In this document: positions 6,971 to 14,508 of the stretch, piece after piece | How positions within the stretch are numbered: the stretch's first letter is position 1 | Layout: each line of letters starts with the position of its first letter | Source: Megamonas sp. UBA1792 | Lineage (GTDB): Bacteria; Bacillota_C; Negativicutes; Selenomonadales; Selenomonadaceae | NCBI GenBank assembly: GCA_002315155.1 | Contig: DCFY01000057.1 | Coordinates: 1 to 16,119, forward strand | Reading direction: 5' to 3' | DNA: 16,119 bases | Program-made: the position numbers and the translations under genes | The notes under the pieces: model-generated | Database searches by the model: none | Seen by the model: only the letters and a program-made list of their open reading frames with translations | Told to the model about the DNA's origin: nothing

Positions 6971-7942
6971 ATGGAAGCTGCGCAAATGCGTATTTTATTT
7001 GTATTTACCGACCTTGTTTTGCCACTCGCTCTTGGCTACTATCTTCACCAGAAGCATATCATTAGCGGCACACTATGCAATAAACTTATTCATTTCAACA
7101 TTGTCGTCATCTGTACGATTCTTTCAATACTAAGTTTTTGGGCATTGCCGCTTTCGCTCAACCTTATTTGGCTGCCAGCCTTTGGCTTTATTTTTGCTTT
7201 TATTCCCGGGGTTATCAGTGCACTGACTTTTGCCCGTCGTCAAAAAAATCTTTTGGACCGCGGCGCGTATATTATGTCTTCAATGCTTGCGAACATTGGC
7301 ACGCTTGGCGGTCTATGCGCTTTTATTCTTTATGGCGAAATTGGTTTTGCCTATGCACAGATGGTCGGCACATTTCAGAACATTTTGCTTGTCGTCTTCT
7401 GTTTTCCCCTGGCACAGTACTACTATCAAAAACATACAGCGACTACCCGAAGAACAACACACTTTCGCTTCGATCTTCGCAACATGCTGTTTACATGGGA
7501 TCAGCTTTCAGTCCTCGGCATGATACTTGGTATGGTATTGCACACACTTGATGTACCACGTCCACAGGTTCTTGCTGACCTTTTTCAATGGCTTGTCCAC
7601 ATTGGTGCCTGGACATCGCTTCTGCCTGTCGGTTACCTTGTCGACTTCAGTCGGGCCAGGCGCTACTATCTGCAGGTCCTTGATCTTGTTCCACTAAAGT
7701 TTATCATCGTTCCGATCATCATTTATTTTATGCTTAAGCAGCTTTTTGATGATCAGATTTTACTTGGTACGATGATGATTCTTGCGATGACACCCTCTGC
7801 AATCAATGCAGTTATCACCGCAAGGCTATTCAAGCTCAATGTTGACCTTGCAATTGCCTCTTTTCTTCTCACTACCGTTCTTTTTCTCTTCTTTGTATTT
7901 CCACTGTTCTTTTTCTATGTCCAAACAGGACATACACTCTAA
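6971..7942 (+). CDS. AEC-family (auxin efflux carrier-like) permease
   Basis: The 323-residue integral membrane protein has about ten hydrophobic helices in two halves separated by a polar central segment (about 155-170, YYYQKHTATTRRTTHFR). Family-typical elements include SMLANIGTLGGLCAFILYGEIG in the first half and MILAMTPSAINAVITARLFKLN in the second (the AEC P-S...N crossover region). Bacterial AEC proteins move organic acids such as malate, malonate or lactate; the substrate here is unknown. The start at 6971 is chosen because GGAGGA lies about 7 bases upstream. The ATG at 6956 is in frame but overlaps that site and has no ribosome site of its own. No convincing separate promoter was found after the DeoR gene, so read-through is plausible. 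Confidence 0.85.
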   Translation: MEAAQMRILFVFTDLVLPLALGYYLHQKHIISGTLCNKLIHFNIVVICTILSILSFWALPLSLNLIWLPAFGFIFAFIPGVISALTFARRQKNLLDRGAYIMSSMLANIGTLGGLCAFILYGEIGFAYAQMVGTFQNILLVVFCFPLAQYYYQKHTATTRRTTHFRFDLRNMLFTWDQLSVLGMILGMVLHTLDVPRPQVLADLFQWLVHIGAWTSLLPVGYLVDFSRARRYYLQVLDLVPLKFIIVPIIIYFMLKQLFDDQILLGTMMILAMTPSAINAVITARLFKLNVDLAIASFLLTTVLFLFFVFPLFFFYVQTGHTL

Positions 7943-8170
7943 TCATTTATTTTTTTCAGCTTATTATCATTTTTTTGTTATATTATATTGTCTAAAGAAA
8001 CTTCTAGTATGAACAAAAAACCACATTCTTCTCACTTGGATTTATCACATCGCAAAGCATCTTCCTAGCCACACAGTAAAAACCTGTTTTTGCCTAAAGC
8101 TCTCGTCCTTATTGTTTATGCGAAAAACAGATATCCTGCCCCCTCGCTTTTAAGCTTTACATAAAAAGAG
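7943..8170. other. non-coding gap with a weak inverted repeat
   Basis: No credible gene, RNA or promoter was recognised between the AEC stop and the shared terminator. The only structure seen is an imperfect inverted repeat, CTGTTTTTGC (8084-8093) against GCGAAAAACAG (8120-8130), with one extra G in the right arm and a 26-base loop. It may be the relic of another terminator. Confidence 0.35.
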
Positions 8171-8215
8171 AAAACCTCCGAATCAGCATTGCGCTGTTTC
8201 AGAGGTTTCCTTTTT
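8171..8215. terminator. bidirectional terminator between AEC and DedA genes
   Basis: AAACCTC pairs with GAGGTTT, followed by a C/A mismatch and a GAATCAGC/GCTGTTTC inner stem (one T/T mismatch) closing a five-base ATTGC loop. The plus strand continues with TTTTTGTTT and the minus strand with TTTTCTCTTTTT, so it can stop both convergent genes. Confidence 0.9.
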
Positions 8216-8228
8216 GTTTACATAACTT

Positions 8229-8852
8229 TTAGTCGACATCAATTTTTCCTGATTGTTTTCTTTGACGCCTATAGCGAATATACAGTACTGCAATAATAAC
8301 AACAGCTACTGCGATAAATACAGTACTCGCTTCATGACCAATGGTCATGAGAACCTGCCAGTTCTCCCCAAGCGTCATTCCTGCATAAAGAATGAGCGCC
8401 GTCCACGGTAGTGATCCCGCAATCGTATAAAAAAGAAACTTTTTTATATCTACACTGGCAAAACCTGCCGGCAATGAAATAAACGTCCGCACGATCGGAA
8501 GCATACGGCTGAAAAATACCGCCTTCACACCATACTTATCAAACCAGTCCTGTGCTGTATCGACATGTGCTTTTTTAATAAAAAAATATTTACCATATCT
8601 GTCCACAAAAGACCGCCCACCGCGCTCTCCTACATAGTAGGCAAAAATCGATCCTGCTATACCACCAGCCATGCCCGCCGACAATGCACCCACAAAGCTC
8701 ATCTTTCCAGCGAAAATCAAATATCCGCCAAAGCCAAGGATCAGCTCACTTGGAATTGGAATACAGGCATTTTCCAATCCCATTAATACAGCTACTGCGA
8801 GATACCCCCAGACATCGATAAATTCGAGAAATACTTGCATAAATTGTTCCAT
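8229..8852 (-). CDS. DedA/VTT-family membrane protein
   Basis: The 207-residue inner-membrane protein has the DedA hallmarks: an early reentrant E-x(n)-P-x-P-S-E segment (ENACIPIPSE, about 27-36), a glycine-rich helix pair (SAGMAGGIAGSIFAYYVGERGG), the conserved FFSRMLPIVRTFISLPAG (about 113-130) with its essential Arg residues, and a basic C-terminal tail after the last helix. DedA proteins are implicated in recycling undecaprenyl phosphate or other lipid carriers, and in membrane homeostasis; which lipid this one handles is unknown. GAAAGGA lies 7 bases before ATG 8852. It follows the Mn-exporter gene on the same strand after 139 bases. A TATAAT at 8954-8949 might give it its own promoter. 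Confidence 0.9.
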   Translation of the reverse strand: MEQFMQVFLEFIDVWGYLAVAVLMGLENACIPIPSELILGFGGYLIFAGKMSFVGALSAGMAGGIAGSIFAYYVGERGGRSFVDRYGKYFFIKKAHVDTAQDWFDKYGVKAVFFSRMLPIVRTFISLPAGFASVDIKKFLFYTIAGSLPWTALILYAGMTLGENWQVLMTIGHEASTVFIAVAVVIIAVLYIRYRRQRKQSGKIDVD

Positions 8853-8948
8853 ACTTTCGTCCTTTCAACATAACATTTCCAGCGTCCTATATAGGCAGCC
8901 CTTGTCAATGCAAACCACTTTATTTTACTAATAAGAGATTCCTTTTCT

Positions 8949-8954
8949 ATTATA
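8949..8954 (-). promoter_or_regulatory. possible -10 box for the DedA gene
   Basis: Minus-strand TATAAT in the 139-base gap, without a good -35 at 16-18 bases. A separate TTGACA at 8908-8903 lacks a matching -10. Co-transcription with the upstream metal exporter gene is equally possible. Confidence 0.3.
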
Positions 8955-8991
8955 CACGATTACTCAACAGCAAAGTTACTGCTTCCACAAA

Positions 8992-9555
8992 TCATCCATG
9001 CAATTCTTCGTAAAGGCCCACAACACCAAACGCGATAAAAATAAGTGCCGCAATCCATTTCATTGCCTTTTGTGGAATTTTTTTGTTAACTAAACTGCCC
9101 GCGAGAATACCGATCCCGTCTGCGATCATCATCCCGGTCGTCGTACCAGCCAGCACTGGCAAAATCGATGGATATTGTGCTGCTAATGTAATCGTAGCAA
9201 ACTGTGTCTTATCTCCCATCTCTGCCAGAAAAAACGTAAGAACGACTGTCCAAAACGGTCCATGGCGTGAATCTGCCGTACTATCCTTCTCTAGTTTGTC
9301 CCCTCGTATCGTCCAAAGGCCAAAAACAATAAACGCAATTGATGCCGCAATCCGAATATTGCTCGCATCAATCGACGTTCCAAGATAAACCCCGACGATA
9401 ACCGCCAAAAAATGATTGAGTACCGTTGCAGCAAAAACTCCTGCCATTACAGTCTTCCACGAGTATTTGCCCGCAAAAGCCATCGCCAAAAGCTGCGTCT
9501 TGTCACCCATTTCCGCCAAAACCACGACGGTAAGCGCTGTAATAAAAACTGTCAT
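8992..9555 (-). CDS. GDT1/UPF0016 (TMEM165) family cation exporter, probable Mn(II) efflux
   Basis: The 187-residue membrane protein has six predicted helices in two halves, each carrying the family signature E-x-G-D-K-T: AEMGDKTQ at about 14-21 and again at about 111-118. These acidic motifs form the cation pathway. Bacterial members export manganese (and eukaryotic ones Mn/Ca), so the protein probably protects against Mn excess. This is strongly supported by the Mn-sensing yybP-ykoY riboswitch directly upstream. ATG 9555 is chosen because GGGGGAGA lies 7-9 bases before it and the protein then begins at helix 1. An in-frame TTG at 9582 would add nine residues and has no good ribosome site. 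Confidence 0.93.
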   Translation of the reverse strand: MTVFITALTVVVLAEMGDKTQLLAMAFAGKYSWKTVMAGVFAATVLNHFLAVIVGVYLGTSIDASNIRIAASIAFIVFGLWTIRGDKLEKDSTADSRHGPFWTVVLTFFLAEMGDKTQFATITLAAQYPSILPVLAGTTTGMMIADGIGILAGSLVNKKIPQKAMKWIAALIFIAFGVVGLYEELHG

Positions 9556-9597
9556 TAAAAGATCTCCCCCAAAATAATTCAAGCAGCTTTCCCAAAT

Positions 9598-9740
9598 AAA
9601 AAAAGCGAGACTCTGGCATAGCTATAGCACTATACCAAAGGTCTCACTTTTGATCATTCAATCAATTGAATAAGCCAGACAGTGCATACTGTCAGTATGT
9701 TGACTTATCCCAAAAGAGCTACTCCCCTTCAGAAATACAC
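9598..9740 (-). ncRNA. yybP-ykoY manganese riboswitch with terminator
   Basis: The minus strand carries the hallmark GAAGGGGAGTAGC (9730-9718), the loop sequence GTCAACATACTG, and the closing GTGAGACCTTTGG (9648-9636). These are the conserved parts of the RF00080 family, which senses Mn(II). AAGG and CCTTT can form the basal P1 helix. The same GTGAGAC can instead pair with GTCTCGC, and GGTATAG with CTATGCC, in a terminator followed by seven T (9604-9598). The two folds exclude each other, so Mn binding should turn on the downstream exporter gene. Confidence 0.92.
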
Positions 9741-9746
9741 AATGTC

Positions 9747-9775
9747 ATTTTATCGAAAAATCATCTTTCTGTCAA
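9747..9775 (-). promoter_or_regulatory. promoter of the riboswitch-exporter unit
   Basis: On the minus strand a perfect TTGACA (9775-9770), a 17-bp spacer and TAAAAT (9752-9747). The -35 overlaps the stop codon of the PAS-GGDEF gene (9774-9772). The predicted start near 9740 is just ahead of the riboswitch aptamer. Confidence 0.8.
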
Positions 9776-10647
9776 TCACTTTTTATCGTATGCTTACCCA
9801 AGGCTGTCCCAAGCAGCTCTTCATAGGTGCGTCCCTCAACGGGATAAATTGCCGTTCCAATCTGACAGGAAAGATTGGGCACATAAAGTGCCAGATCCGT
9901 ATCACTAAATATTTTCTGCAGCATATCCGCCTTACGTGAAACAATTGTATCATTTGCAATATCCTTCATAAATATAATAAAGCGGCCACTCTGTGTATAT
10001 GCAAGAATATCTGTTGTTCGGAAAAATTTTCTGAGCTTACGTCCAACACGCATCAATACATAATCATCGCTACATTTCGCGTACGCATCATTCATCTGCT
10101 TAACATCGTTGATATCGAGCATAAGCAACGCATTACACTGCATTCCCCATTGACCTGCTATGTGGGCCTCTATCGCTTTTCTTGCCCCGTCAGAATTGAG
10201 CAGGCCCGTCAAAGGATCTTGTTCTGACCGAAATTGCGAAAACTCTGCTGCCTCGTTCTTTTGATCTGTAATGTCCCAAAACACACCAACTGTTTGTATA
10301 ATATGACCTGCTGTATCAAAGATTGCCTTACCAGCAACCTCATACCAGGAAAATCTTCCCTGTGGTGGTTCCGATAGGTCCAGAAGAAACTCATGTGCAA
10401 CAACATTTTGTCCCATAAGCAATGCCAGCAAACTTTCAAAGAAATCCGGATGTACCGCACCACGACTTTCCGTACAAAACTTTCTGCGATAGTTCTCAAT
10501 CCGTCTTTCCCTGCCACCATCTTTCATGCTCGAAAAAACCATGACATCATTCCCAATATCATACTCATACATTATTGCATGCAACCGTTCCATAAGAAGC
10601 TGGCAGCAAGCCTCCTTATGATTAACCTTTTCTTCATAGATTTCCAT
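9772..10647 (-). CDS. PAS-GGDEF protein with degenerate diguanylate cyclase site
   Basis: The 291-residue soluble protein has an N-terminal PAS-like sensor (about 20-128, ending in the typical GVFWDITDQK) and a GGDEF domain (about 140-285). The domain start is clear (EQDPLTGLLN, 143-151), as is the metal-site segment LMLDINDVKQMND (D178). The catalytic RYGGDEF is replaced: residues 217-223 read YTQSGRF, so the two glycines and the acidic pair are lost. RTTD (210-213) lies exactly five residues before, where an RxxD inhibitory c-di-GMP site is found in active cyclases. It therefore probably cannot make c-di-GMP but might bind it. AGGAGG lies about 8 bases before ATG 10647. An upstream TTG (10665) is in frame but contains the ribosome site. 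No transmembrane segment is seen. Confidence 0.85.
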   Translation of the reverse strand: MEIYEEKVNHKEACCQLLMERLHAIMYEYDIGNDVMVFSSMKDGGRERRIENYRRKFCTESRGAVHPDFFESLLALLMGQNVVAHEFLLDLSEPPQGRFSWYEVAGKAIFDTAGHIIQTVGVFWDITDQKNEAAEFSQFRSEQDPLTGLLNSDGARKAIEAHIAGQWGMQCNALLMLDINDVKQMNDAYAKCSDDYVLMRVGRKLRKFFRTTDILAYTQSGRFIIFMKDIANDTIVSRKADMLQKIFSDTDLALYVPNLSCQIGTAIYPVEGRTYEELLGTALGKHTIKSD

Positions 10648-10786
10648 GTGACTTCCTCCTCTCAAAAAAAACGCTCATAAAACTATATTATATGATATAG
10701 TATACACAAATTTTCTAAATATTTCTATAGATATTTTTTTATATTTTAAATTTTTCTGACAACTACTATAAAATATTTTTACGCAC

Positions 10787-10816
10787 AAAAAAAGACTCGT
10801 GCAAACGCACAAGTCT
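10787..10816 (-). terminator. terminator of the tRNA operon
   Basis: Minus-strand AGACTTGTGC (10816-10807) pairs with GCACGAGTCT (10802-10793) with one T/G wobble around a four-base loop, followed by seven T. It lies 14 bases beyond the tRNA-Phe CCA end. Confidence 0.93.
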
Positions 10817-10829
10817 ATGAAATCCCAAA

Positions 10830-10905
10830 TGGTGCCTTAGAGCGGAATCGAACCACTGACACGGGGATTTTCAGTCCCCTGCTCTACCGACTGAGCTACC
10901 AAGGC
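10830..10905 (-). tRNA. tRNA-Phe (GAA)
   Basis: A 76-nt cloverleaf with CCA encoded. Acceptor GCCTTGG pairs with CTAAGGC, the anticodon stem GGGGA/TCCCC encloses CTGAAAA (anticodon GAA), and the T-loop is TTCGATT. It is the last gene of the five-tRNA cluster. Confidence 0.97.
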
Positions 10906-10910
10906 ATAAA

Positions 10911-10987
10911 TGGCGACCCGAATGGGAGTTGAACCCATGACCTCCGCCGTGACAGGGCGGCATTCTAACCAACTAAACTACCGGGCC
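10911..10987 (-). tRNA. tRNA-Asp (GTC)
   Basis: 77 nt with CCA encoded. Acceptor GGCCCGG pairs with TCGGGTC using two G-T wobbles. The anticodon stem CCGCC/GGCGG encloses CTGTCAC (anticodon GTC). Discriminator G is as expected for Asp. Confidence 0.97.
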
Positions 10988-10990
10988 ATA

Positions 10991-11066
<76 letters not shown>

Positions 11067-11111
11067 ATATGATTTATTATAATAACGGAAAATCCTTCCG
11101 ATTATCAACTA

Positions 11112-11186
11112 TGGTGACGCGCATGGGATTCGAACCCATGAAACCGCCGTGAAAGGGCAGTGTCTTAACCGCTTGACCAGCGCGCC
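11112..11186 (-). tRNA. tRNA-Glu (TTC)
   Basis: 75 nt with CCA encoded. Acceptor GGCGCGC pairs with GCGCGTC (one wobble). The anticodon stem TGCCC...-type arm reads CTGCC/GGCGG around CTTTCAC (anticodon TTC). The spacer to tRNA-Val is 45 bases, the longest in the cluster. Confidence 0.96.
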
Positions 11187-11191
11187 GTAAC

Positions 11192-11267
11192 TGGTGGCTC
11201 ACCCGGGGTTCGAACCCGGGACACCCTGATTAAAAGTCAGGTGCTCTACCAACTGAGCTAGTGAACC
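11192..11267 (-). tRNA. tRNA-Lys (TTT)
   Basis: 76 nt with CCA encoded. Acceptor GGTTCAC pairs with GTGAGCC (one wobble). The anticodon stem CCTGA/TCAGG encloses CTTTTAA (anticodon TTT). It is the first tRNA of the cluster, about 60 bases after the predicted transcription start. Confidence 0.97.
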
Positions 11268-11335
11268 ATTGTGAGTCTGCAATGATTCTACGTGCGAATA
11301 AACTGCAATATGTGATGTCTTGCTCACAAGATAAT

Positions 11336-11364
11336 ATTATACTGATATATTATGGTCTTGTCAA
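11336..11364 (-). promoter_or_regulatory. consensus promoter of the tRNA operon
   Basis: On the minus strand a perfect TTGACA (11364-11359), a 17-bp spacer and a perfect TATAAT (11341-11336). The predicted start is near 11329. A promoter this close to consensus fits high tRNA demand. Confidence 0.92.
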
Positions 11365-11416
11365 CTTGTTTCTTTGATCATTTATTTTTTATTAATTTTT
11401 TTATCCTTTTCCTCCT

Positions 11417-11460
11417 AAAAAAGGCGGGAGTATCGCTTTATCAAACGATAATCCCGCCTT
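11417..11460 (-). terminator. terminator of the purB-purA operon
   Basis: Minus-strand AAGGCGGGA (11460-11452) pairs with TCCCGCCTT, with a TATCG/CGATA inner stem and six T following (11422-11417). It lies 17 bases beyond the purA stop. Confidence 0.93.
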
Positions 11461-11477
11461 GCTGTTTTTTATTCAGT

Positions 11478-12761
11478 TCAAAACATTTCGTGCAATACAA
11501 TTGTCTGATTGCGATTTGGACCAACGGATACAATACCCAGATCAATTTCCGTAACTTCTGTCATGCGCTTCAGATAAATCTTTGCATTTTCCGGCAAATC
11601 TTCGTACTTACGAATGCCGCTGATATCCTGCTTCCAACCTTTAAATGTTTCATAGACTGGTTCAACCTTGGCAAGAATCTTGAGACTTGCCGGAATTTCG
11701 TTCAGAATCTTTCCTTCATATTTATAGCCGACACACATCTTGATTTCATCGAAAGTATCAAGAATATCGAGACGCGTAATCGCCATATAATTTATACCGC
11801 TGAGTAAGCCTGCATAGCGGACAACACAGGCATCAAGCCAGCCGCAGCGACGCGGACGACCCGTTACTGTCCCGAATTCATGGCCGCACTTGCGAATCAT
11901 ATCGCCAATTTCATTAAGTTGTTCCGTTGGGAACGGACCTTCTCCGACACGTGTGCAGTATGCCTTTACCACGCCAACAACCTTGTCAAGCTTGTTCGGT
12001 GCAACACCAGCACCTACGCCAACGCCGCCAGAAATCGGATGAGATGCTGTAACATACGGATACGTACCATAGTCGATATCGAGCATTGTAGCCTGTGCAC
12101 CTTCAAAGAGAATTTTCTTTCCCGCTTTGATTTCATCGTTTAAAAGCGCAATCGTGTCAACAACATATTTACGAAGGCGATCCGCATAGGCAAGATATTC
12201 TTTGAGAATTGCATCATAATCAAGTGGTTCGTGATGATAGATGGCCTTCAATTCTTTATTCTTAATTACAAGATTTTCCTTAAGACGCTTGGCAAATTCG
12301 TCTTTATCCATGAGATCGCAGACACGAATACCAATACGATTATCCTTATCCATATAGCAAGGACCAATACCACGCTTCGTTGTACCGATCTTACCATCAC
12401 CACGGGCATCTTCACCAAGACCATCCATAATACAATGATATGGGAGAATGACATGCGCACGATTTGACAAACGTATCCCACTTACATCGATTCCTCTGAC
12501 TTCCATTGCGTCCATTTCCTGAAGCATGACTTCCGGATCAACAACAACGCCATTACCGATAACGCAGTGCGTGCCTTTATATAAAATACCTGACGGAAGA
12601 AGACGAAGCTTAAATTCTTCGTTATCAACAACGACCGTATGGCCGGCATTACTGCCACCCTGATAGCGGACGACCGTATCTGCTTTTTCTGCTAAATAAT
12701 CGACGATTTTACCTTTACCTTCATCGCCCCACTGTGTTCCCATTACTACAACTGCTGACAT
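11478..12761 (-). CDS. purA: adenylosuccinate synthetase
   Basis: Joins IMP and aspartate using GTP to give adenylosuccinate, the first committed step to AMP (EC 6.3.4.4), in the cytoplasm as a homodimer. The 427-residue length is standard. The N-terminus carries the signature GTQWGDEGKGK (8-18) with catalytic Asp13, and GGSNAGHTV with His41. GTTKRGIGP in the IMP-binding region, and TGRPRRCGWLD and the C-terminal GPNRNQTI for GTP, also match. ATG 12761 is preferred because AGAGGGG lies about 9 bases upstream. An in-frame TTG at 12770 overlaps that spacer. It follows purB by 86 bases without a terminator, so one transcript can supply both enzymes that turn IMP into AMP. Confidence 0.98.
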   Translation of the reverse strand: MSAVVVMGTQWGDEGKGKIVDYLAEKADTVVRYQGGSNAGHTVVVDNEEFKLRLLPSGILYKGTHCVIGNGVVVDPEVMLQEMDAMEVRGIDVSGIRLSNRAHVILPYHCIMDGLGEDARGDGKIGTTKRGIGPCYMDKDNRIGIRVCDLMDKDEFAKRLKENLVIKNKELKAIYHHEPLDYDAILKEYLAYADRLRKYVVDTIALLNDEIKAGKKILFEGAQATMLDIDYGTYPYVTASHPISGGVGVGAGVAPNKLDKVVGVVKAYCTRVGEGPFPTEQLNEIGDMIRKCGHEFGTVTGRPRRCGWLDACVVRYAGLLSGINYMAITRLDILDTFDEIKMCVGYKYEGKILNEIPASLKILAKVEPVYETFKGWKQDISGIRKYEDLPENAKIYLKRMTEVTEIDLGIVSVGPNRNQTIVLHEMF

Positions 12762-12807
12762 AAGAGACAACCCCTCTCAAAATCTATTTCTTTTTTTACA
12801 TATCTAA

Positions 12808-12830
12808 GGCAGCGAGCCAAAGCCGCTGCC
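12808..12830 (-). other. intercistronic hairpin between purB and purA
   Basis: Minus-strand GGCAGCG and CGCTGCC form a perfect 7-bp GC-rich stem around a nine-base loop that can pair further (GC/GC). No T-run follows, so it is unlikely to be a strong terminator. It is more likely an mRNA stability or processing element that sets purB/purA balance. Confidence 0.55.
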
Positions 12831-12847
12831 GATAGAATTCTACGTTA

Positions 12848-14140
12848 TTATAACCCGAAGCGAGCCATGATCATATCGACATGACGCAGGAAGTACTTAT
12901 AATCAAAGCATTCGTCTACTTCAGCCTTCGAAAGATATTTCATAATATCCGGATCTTTTTCAATATTTGTCCGAAAATCTTCGCCATTCATCCATCTTTT
13001 CATCGCATTGCGCTGTACCCATTTATAAGCATCTTCACGAAGCACACCTTTGCTGACAACAGCCAGCATGAGACGCTGGCTATAGATGAGCCCGCCTGTT
13101 TTGTTCAGGTTTTCCATCATAGCATCTGGATAAACAAGAAGCTTGTCAATGACATTCGTAAACTTACGTACACAATAATCCACATTGATTGTGCTGTCCG
13201 GCAGAATGACACGTTCAACAGAAGAATGAGAGATGTCGCGTTCATGCCAGAGCGTAATATCTTCCATGGCTGCAACTGCATTGCCGCGGACAAGGCGCGA
13301 CATCCCTGAGATACGTTCACACGTAATCGGGTTGCGCTTATGCGGCATTGCCGATGAGCCCTTCTGTCCTGGGCTAAAATATTCTTCGGCTTCACGAATA
13401 TCCGTACGCTGAAGATTACGGATTTCTGTTGCAAATTTTTCAAACGAACTTGCTACAATCGCAAGTGTTGTCATATATTCTGCATGGCGGTCGCGCTGAA
13501 TAACCTGCGTCGCCAAAGGAACCGGGGTAATACCCATTTTTTTGCAGACAATTTCTTCAATTCTCGGATCGATATTTGAATACGTTCCAACGGCACCGGA
13601 AAGCTTGCCAACAGCAACAATCTTTCTTGCATGTTCGACACGTTCGATATCACGATCGACTTCTGCCATCCACAATGCGAACTTAAGGCCAAGGGTCATT
13701 GGTTCTGCATGAATGCCATGTGTTCTGCCAATGCAAACAGTATGCTTGTGCTCTGCCGCACGGCGCTTCAACACTTCGCGGAATTTTCTCAAATCATCAA
13801 GAATAATATCCGCGGATTTTTTCATCATAACACCAAGAGCTGTATCCTTTACATCGCTTGAAGTCAGACCTTTATGTATATACTTGGAGTCTTCACCCAC
13901 ATATTCAGCGACATTCGTCAAAAATGCGATAATATCATGATTCGTTACTTTTTCGATTTCTTTTACACGATCCAAGTTGAACTGGGCTTTTTCTTTAATA
14001 TTTACTGCTGCTTCCTTTGGTATCTGTCCAAGTTCAGCCATAGCCTCACAAGCTGCGATTTCAACATCAAGCATTACTTCGAATTCATGCTGAAGAGTCC
14101 AAATACGGCCCATCTCAGGATTGGTATAACGTTCGATCAT
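12848..14140 (-). CDS. purB: adenylosuccinate lyase
   Basis: Splits fumarate from SAICAR and from adenylosuccinate (EC 4.3.2.2), acting in both IMP and AMP synthesis as a cytoplasmic homotetramer. The 430-residue length is that of the Bacillus-type enzyme. Conserved region 1 is seen near KYIHKGLTSSDVKDTA (87-101), region 2 is GRTHGIHAEP (138-147, catalytic His141), and region 3 is the fumarase/aspartase superfamily signature GSSAMPHKRNP (261-271) with the catalytic Ser. AAGGAGGA lies 9 bases before ATG 14140. It heads the operon with purA and has its own promoter plus a leader of about 130 nt with hairpins. No other pur gene is in the window. Confidence 0.98.
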   Translation of the reverse strand: MIERYTNPEMGRIWTLQHEFEVMLDVEIAACEAMAELGQIPKEAAVNIKEKAQFNLDRVKEIEKVTNHDIIAFLTNVAEYVGEDSKYIHKGLTSSDVKDTALGVMMKKSADIILDDLRKFREVLKRRAAEHKHTVCIGRTHGIHAEPMTLGLKFALWMAEVDRDIERVEHARKIVAVGKLSGAVGTYSNIDPRIEEIVCKKMGITPVPLATQVIQRDRHAEYMTTLAIVASSFEKFATEIRNLQRTDIREAEEYFSPGQKGSSAMPHKRNPITCERISGMSRLVRGNAVAAMEDITLWHERDISHSSVERVILPDSTINVDYCVRKFTNVIDKLLVYPDAMMENLNKTGGLIYSQRLMLAVVSKGVLREDAYKWVQRNAMKRWMNGEDFRTNIEKDPDIMKYLSKAEVDECFDYKYFLRHVDMIMARFGL

Positions 14141-14163
14141 AAATAATTTTCCTCCTTATATAT

Positions 14164-14189
14164 CACCGACACGTATCTGTCGTGTGAAT
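14164..14189 (-). other. hairpin just upstream of the purB ribosome site
   Basis: Minus-strand CAC-A-CGACA pairs with TGTCGGTG (one bulged A) around a six-base loop, ending about ten bases before AAGGAGG. It could modulate ribosome access or mRNA stability. No known riboswitch class was recognised. Confidence 0.4.
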
Positions 14190-14200
14190 GCGATAAAACA

Positions 14201-14250
14201 ACAAAAGGACTCAAATTGGCATAGCTATGCCTCATTTTGAGTTTGGAGTC
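14201..14250 (-). promoter_or_regulatory. attenuator-like hairpin in the purB leader
   Basis: The minus-strand leader contains ACTCAAA (14242-14236) and TTTGAGT (14215-14209) enclosing the perfect palindrome GGCATAGCTATGCC (14231-14218), followed by CCTTTTGTTGTTTT. This resembles an intrinsic terminator placed inside the 5' leader. A second upstream GACTCC (14250-14245) could compete for the same GAGTC arm, offering an alternative fold. A role in purine control is inference. Confidence 0.5.
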
Positions 14251-14278
14251 ACTTCAATATCCCTTATTTCCCTTGTAC

Positions 14279-14308
14279 ATTGTAGCATTGATACTGGTTT
14301 TGTGTCAA
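14279..14308 (-). promoter_or_regulatory. promoter of the purB-purA operon
   Basis: On the minus strand TTGACA (14308-14303), an 18-bp spacer and TACAAT (14284-14279), preceded by TGC (extended -10). Transcription would start near 14272. The remaining gap sequence, 14309 to about 14449, shows no gene or RNA I can support. Confidence 0.8.
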
Positions 14309-14449
14309 TTATATTTACAATATTACATAAAAAGTCTCCTTGAAATCAATGTGTTTACAGTCTCCGCTGCTCAAGCGCTTTTCCTCGTCTTGCTTTTTCC
14401 GAAAACTTCACAGAAAGTTAAGCTCCATCACATCGGTCTGCAGCCAAAT

Positions 14450-14496
14450 AAAAAGCAGCATCAGCATTATACTTTGTGCATAGGGGCTGACACTGC
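14450..14496 (-). terminator. terminator of the catalase gene
   Basis: Minus-strand GCAG-TG-TCAGC (14496-14486) pairs with GCTGA-TG-CTGC (14465-14455) around a 20-base loop, with a symmetric TG/TG internal loop, followed by TTTTTATTT. It lies 12 bases after the catalase stop. Confidence 0.82.
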
Positions 14497-14508
14497 AGTC
14501 TGTTTTTT

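Noticed and set aside
8084..8130. Possible terminator or small RNA between the AEC and DedA genes
   Set aside because: Arms are imperfect, the loop is long and no T-run follows; kept only as a weak inverted repeat.
11352..11807. 151-codon plus-strand frame opposite the purA 3' end
   Set aside because: It runs antisense through the purA terminator and coding sequence, has no ribosome site, and its composition is that of a shadow frame.
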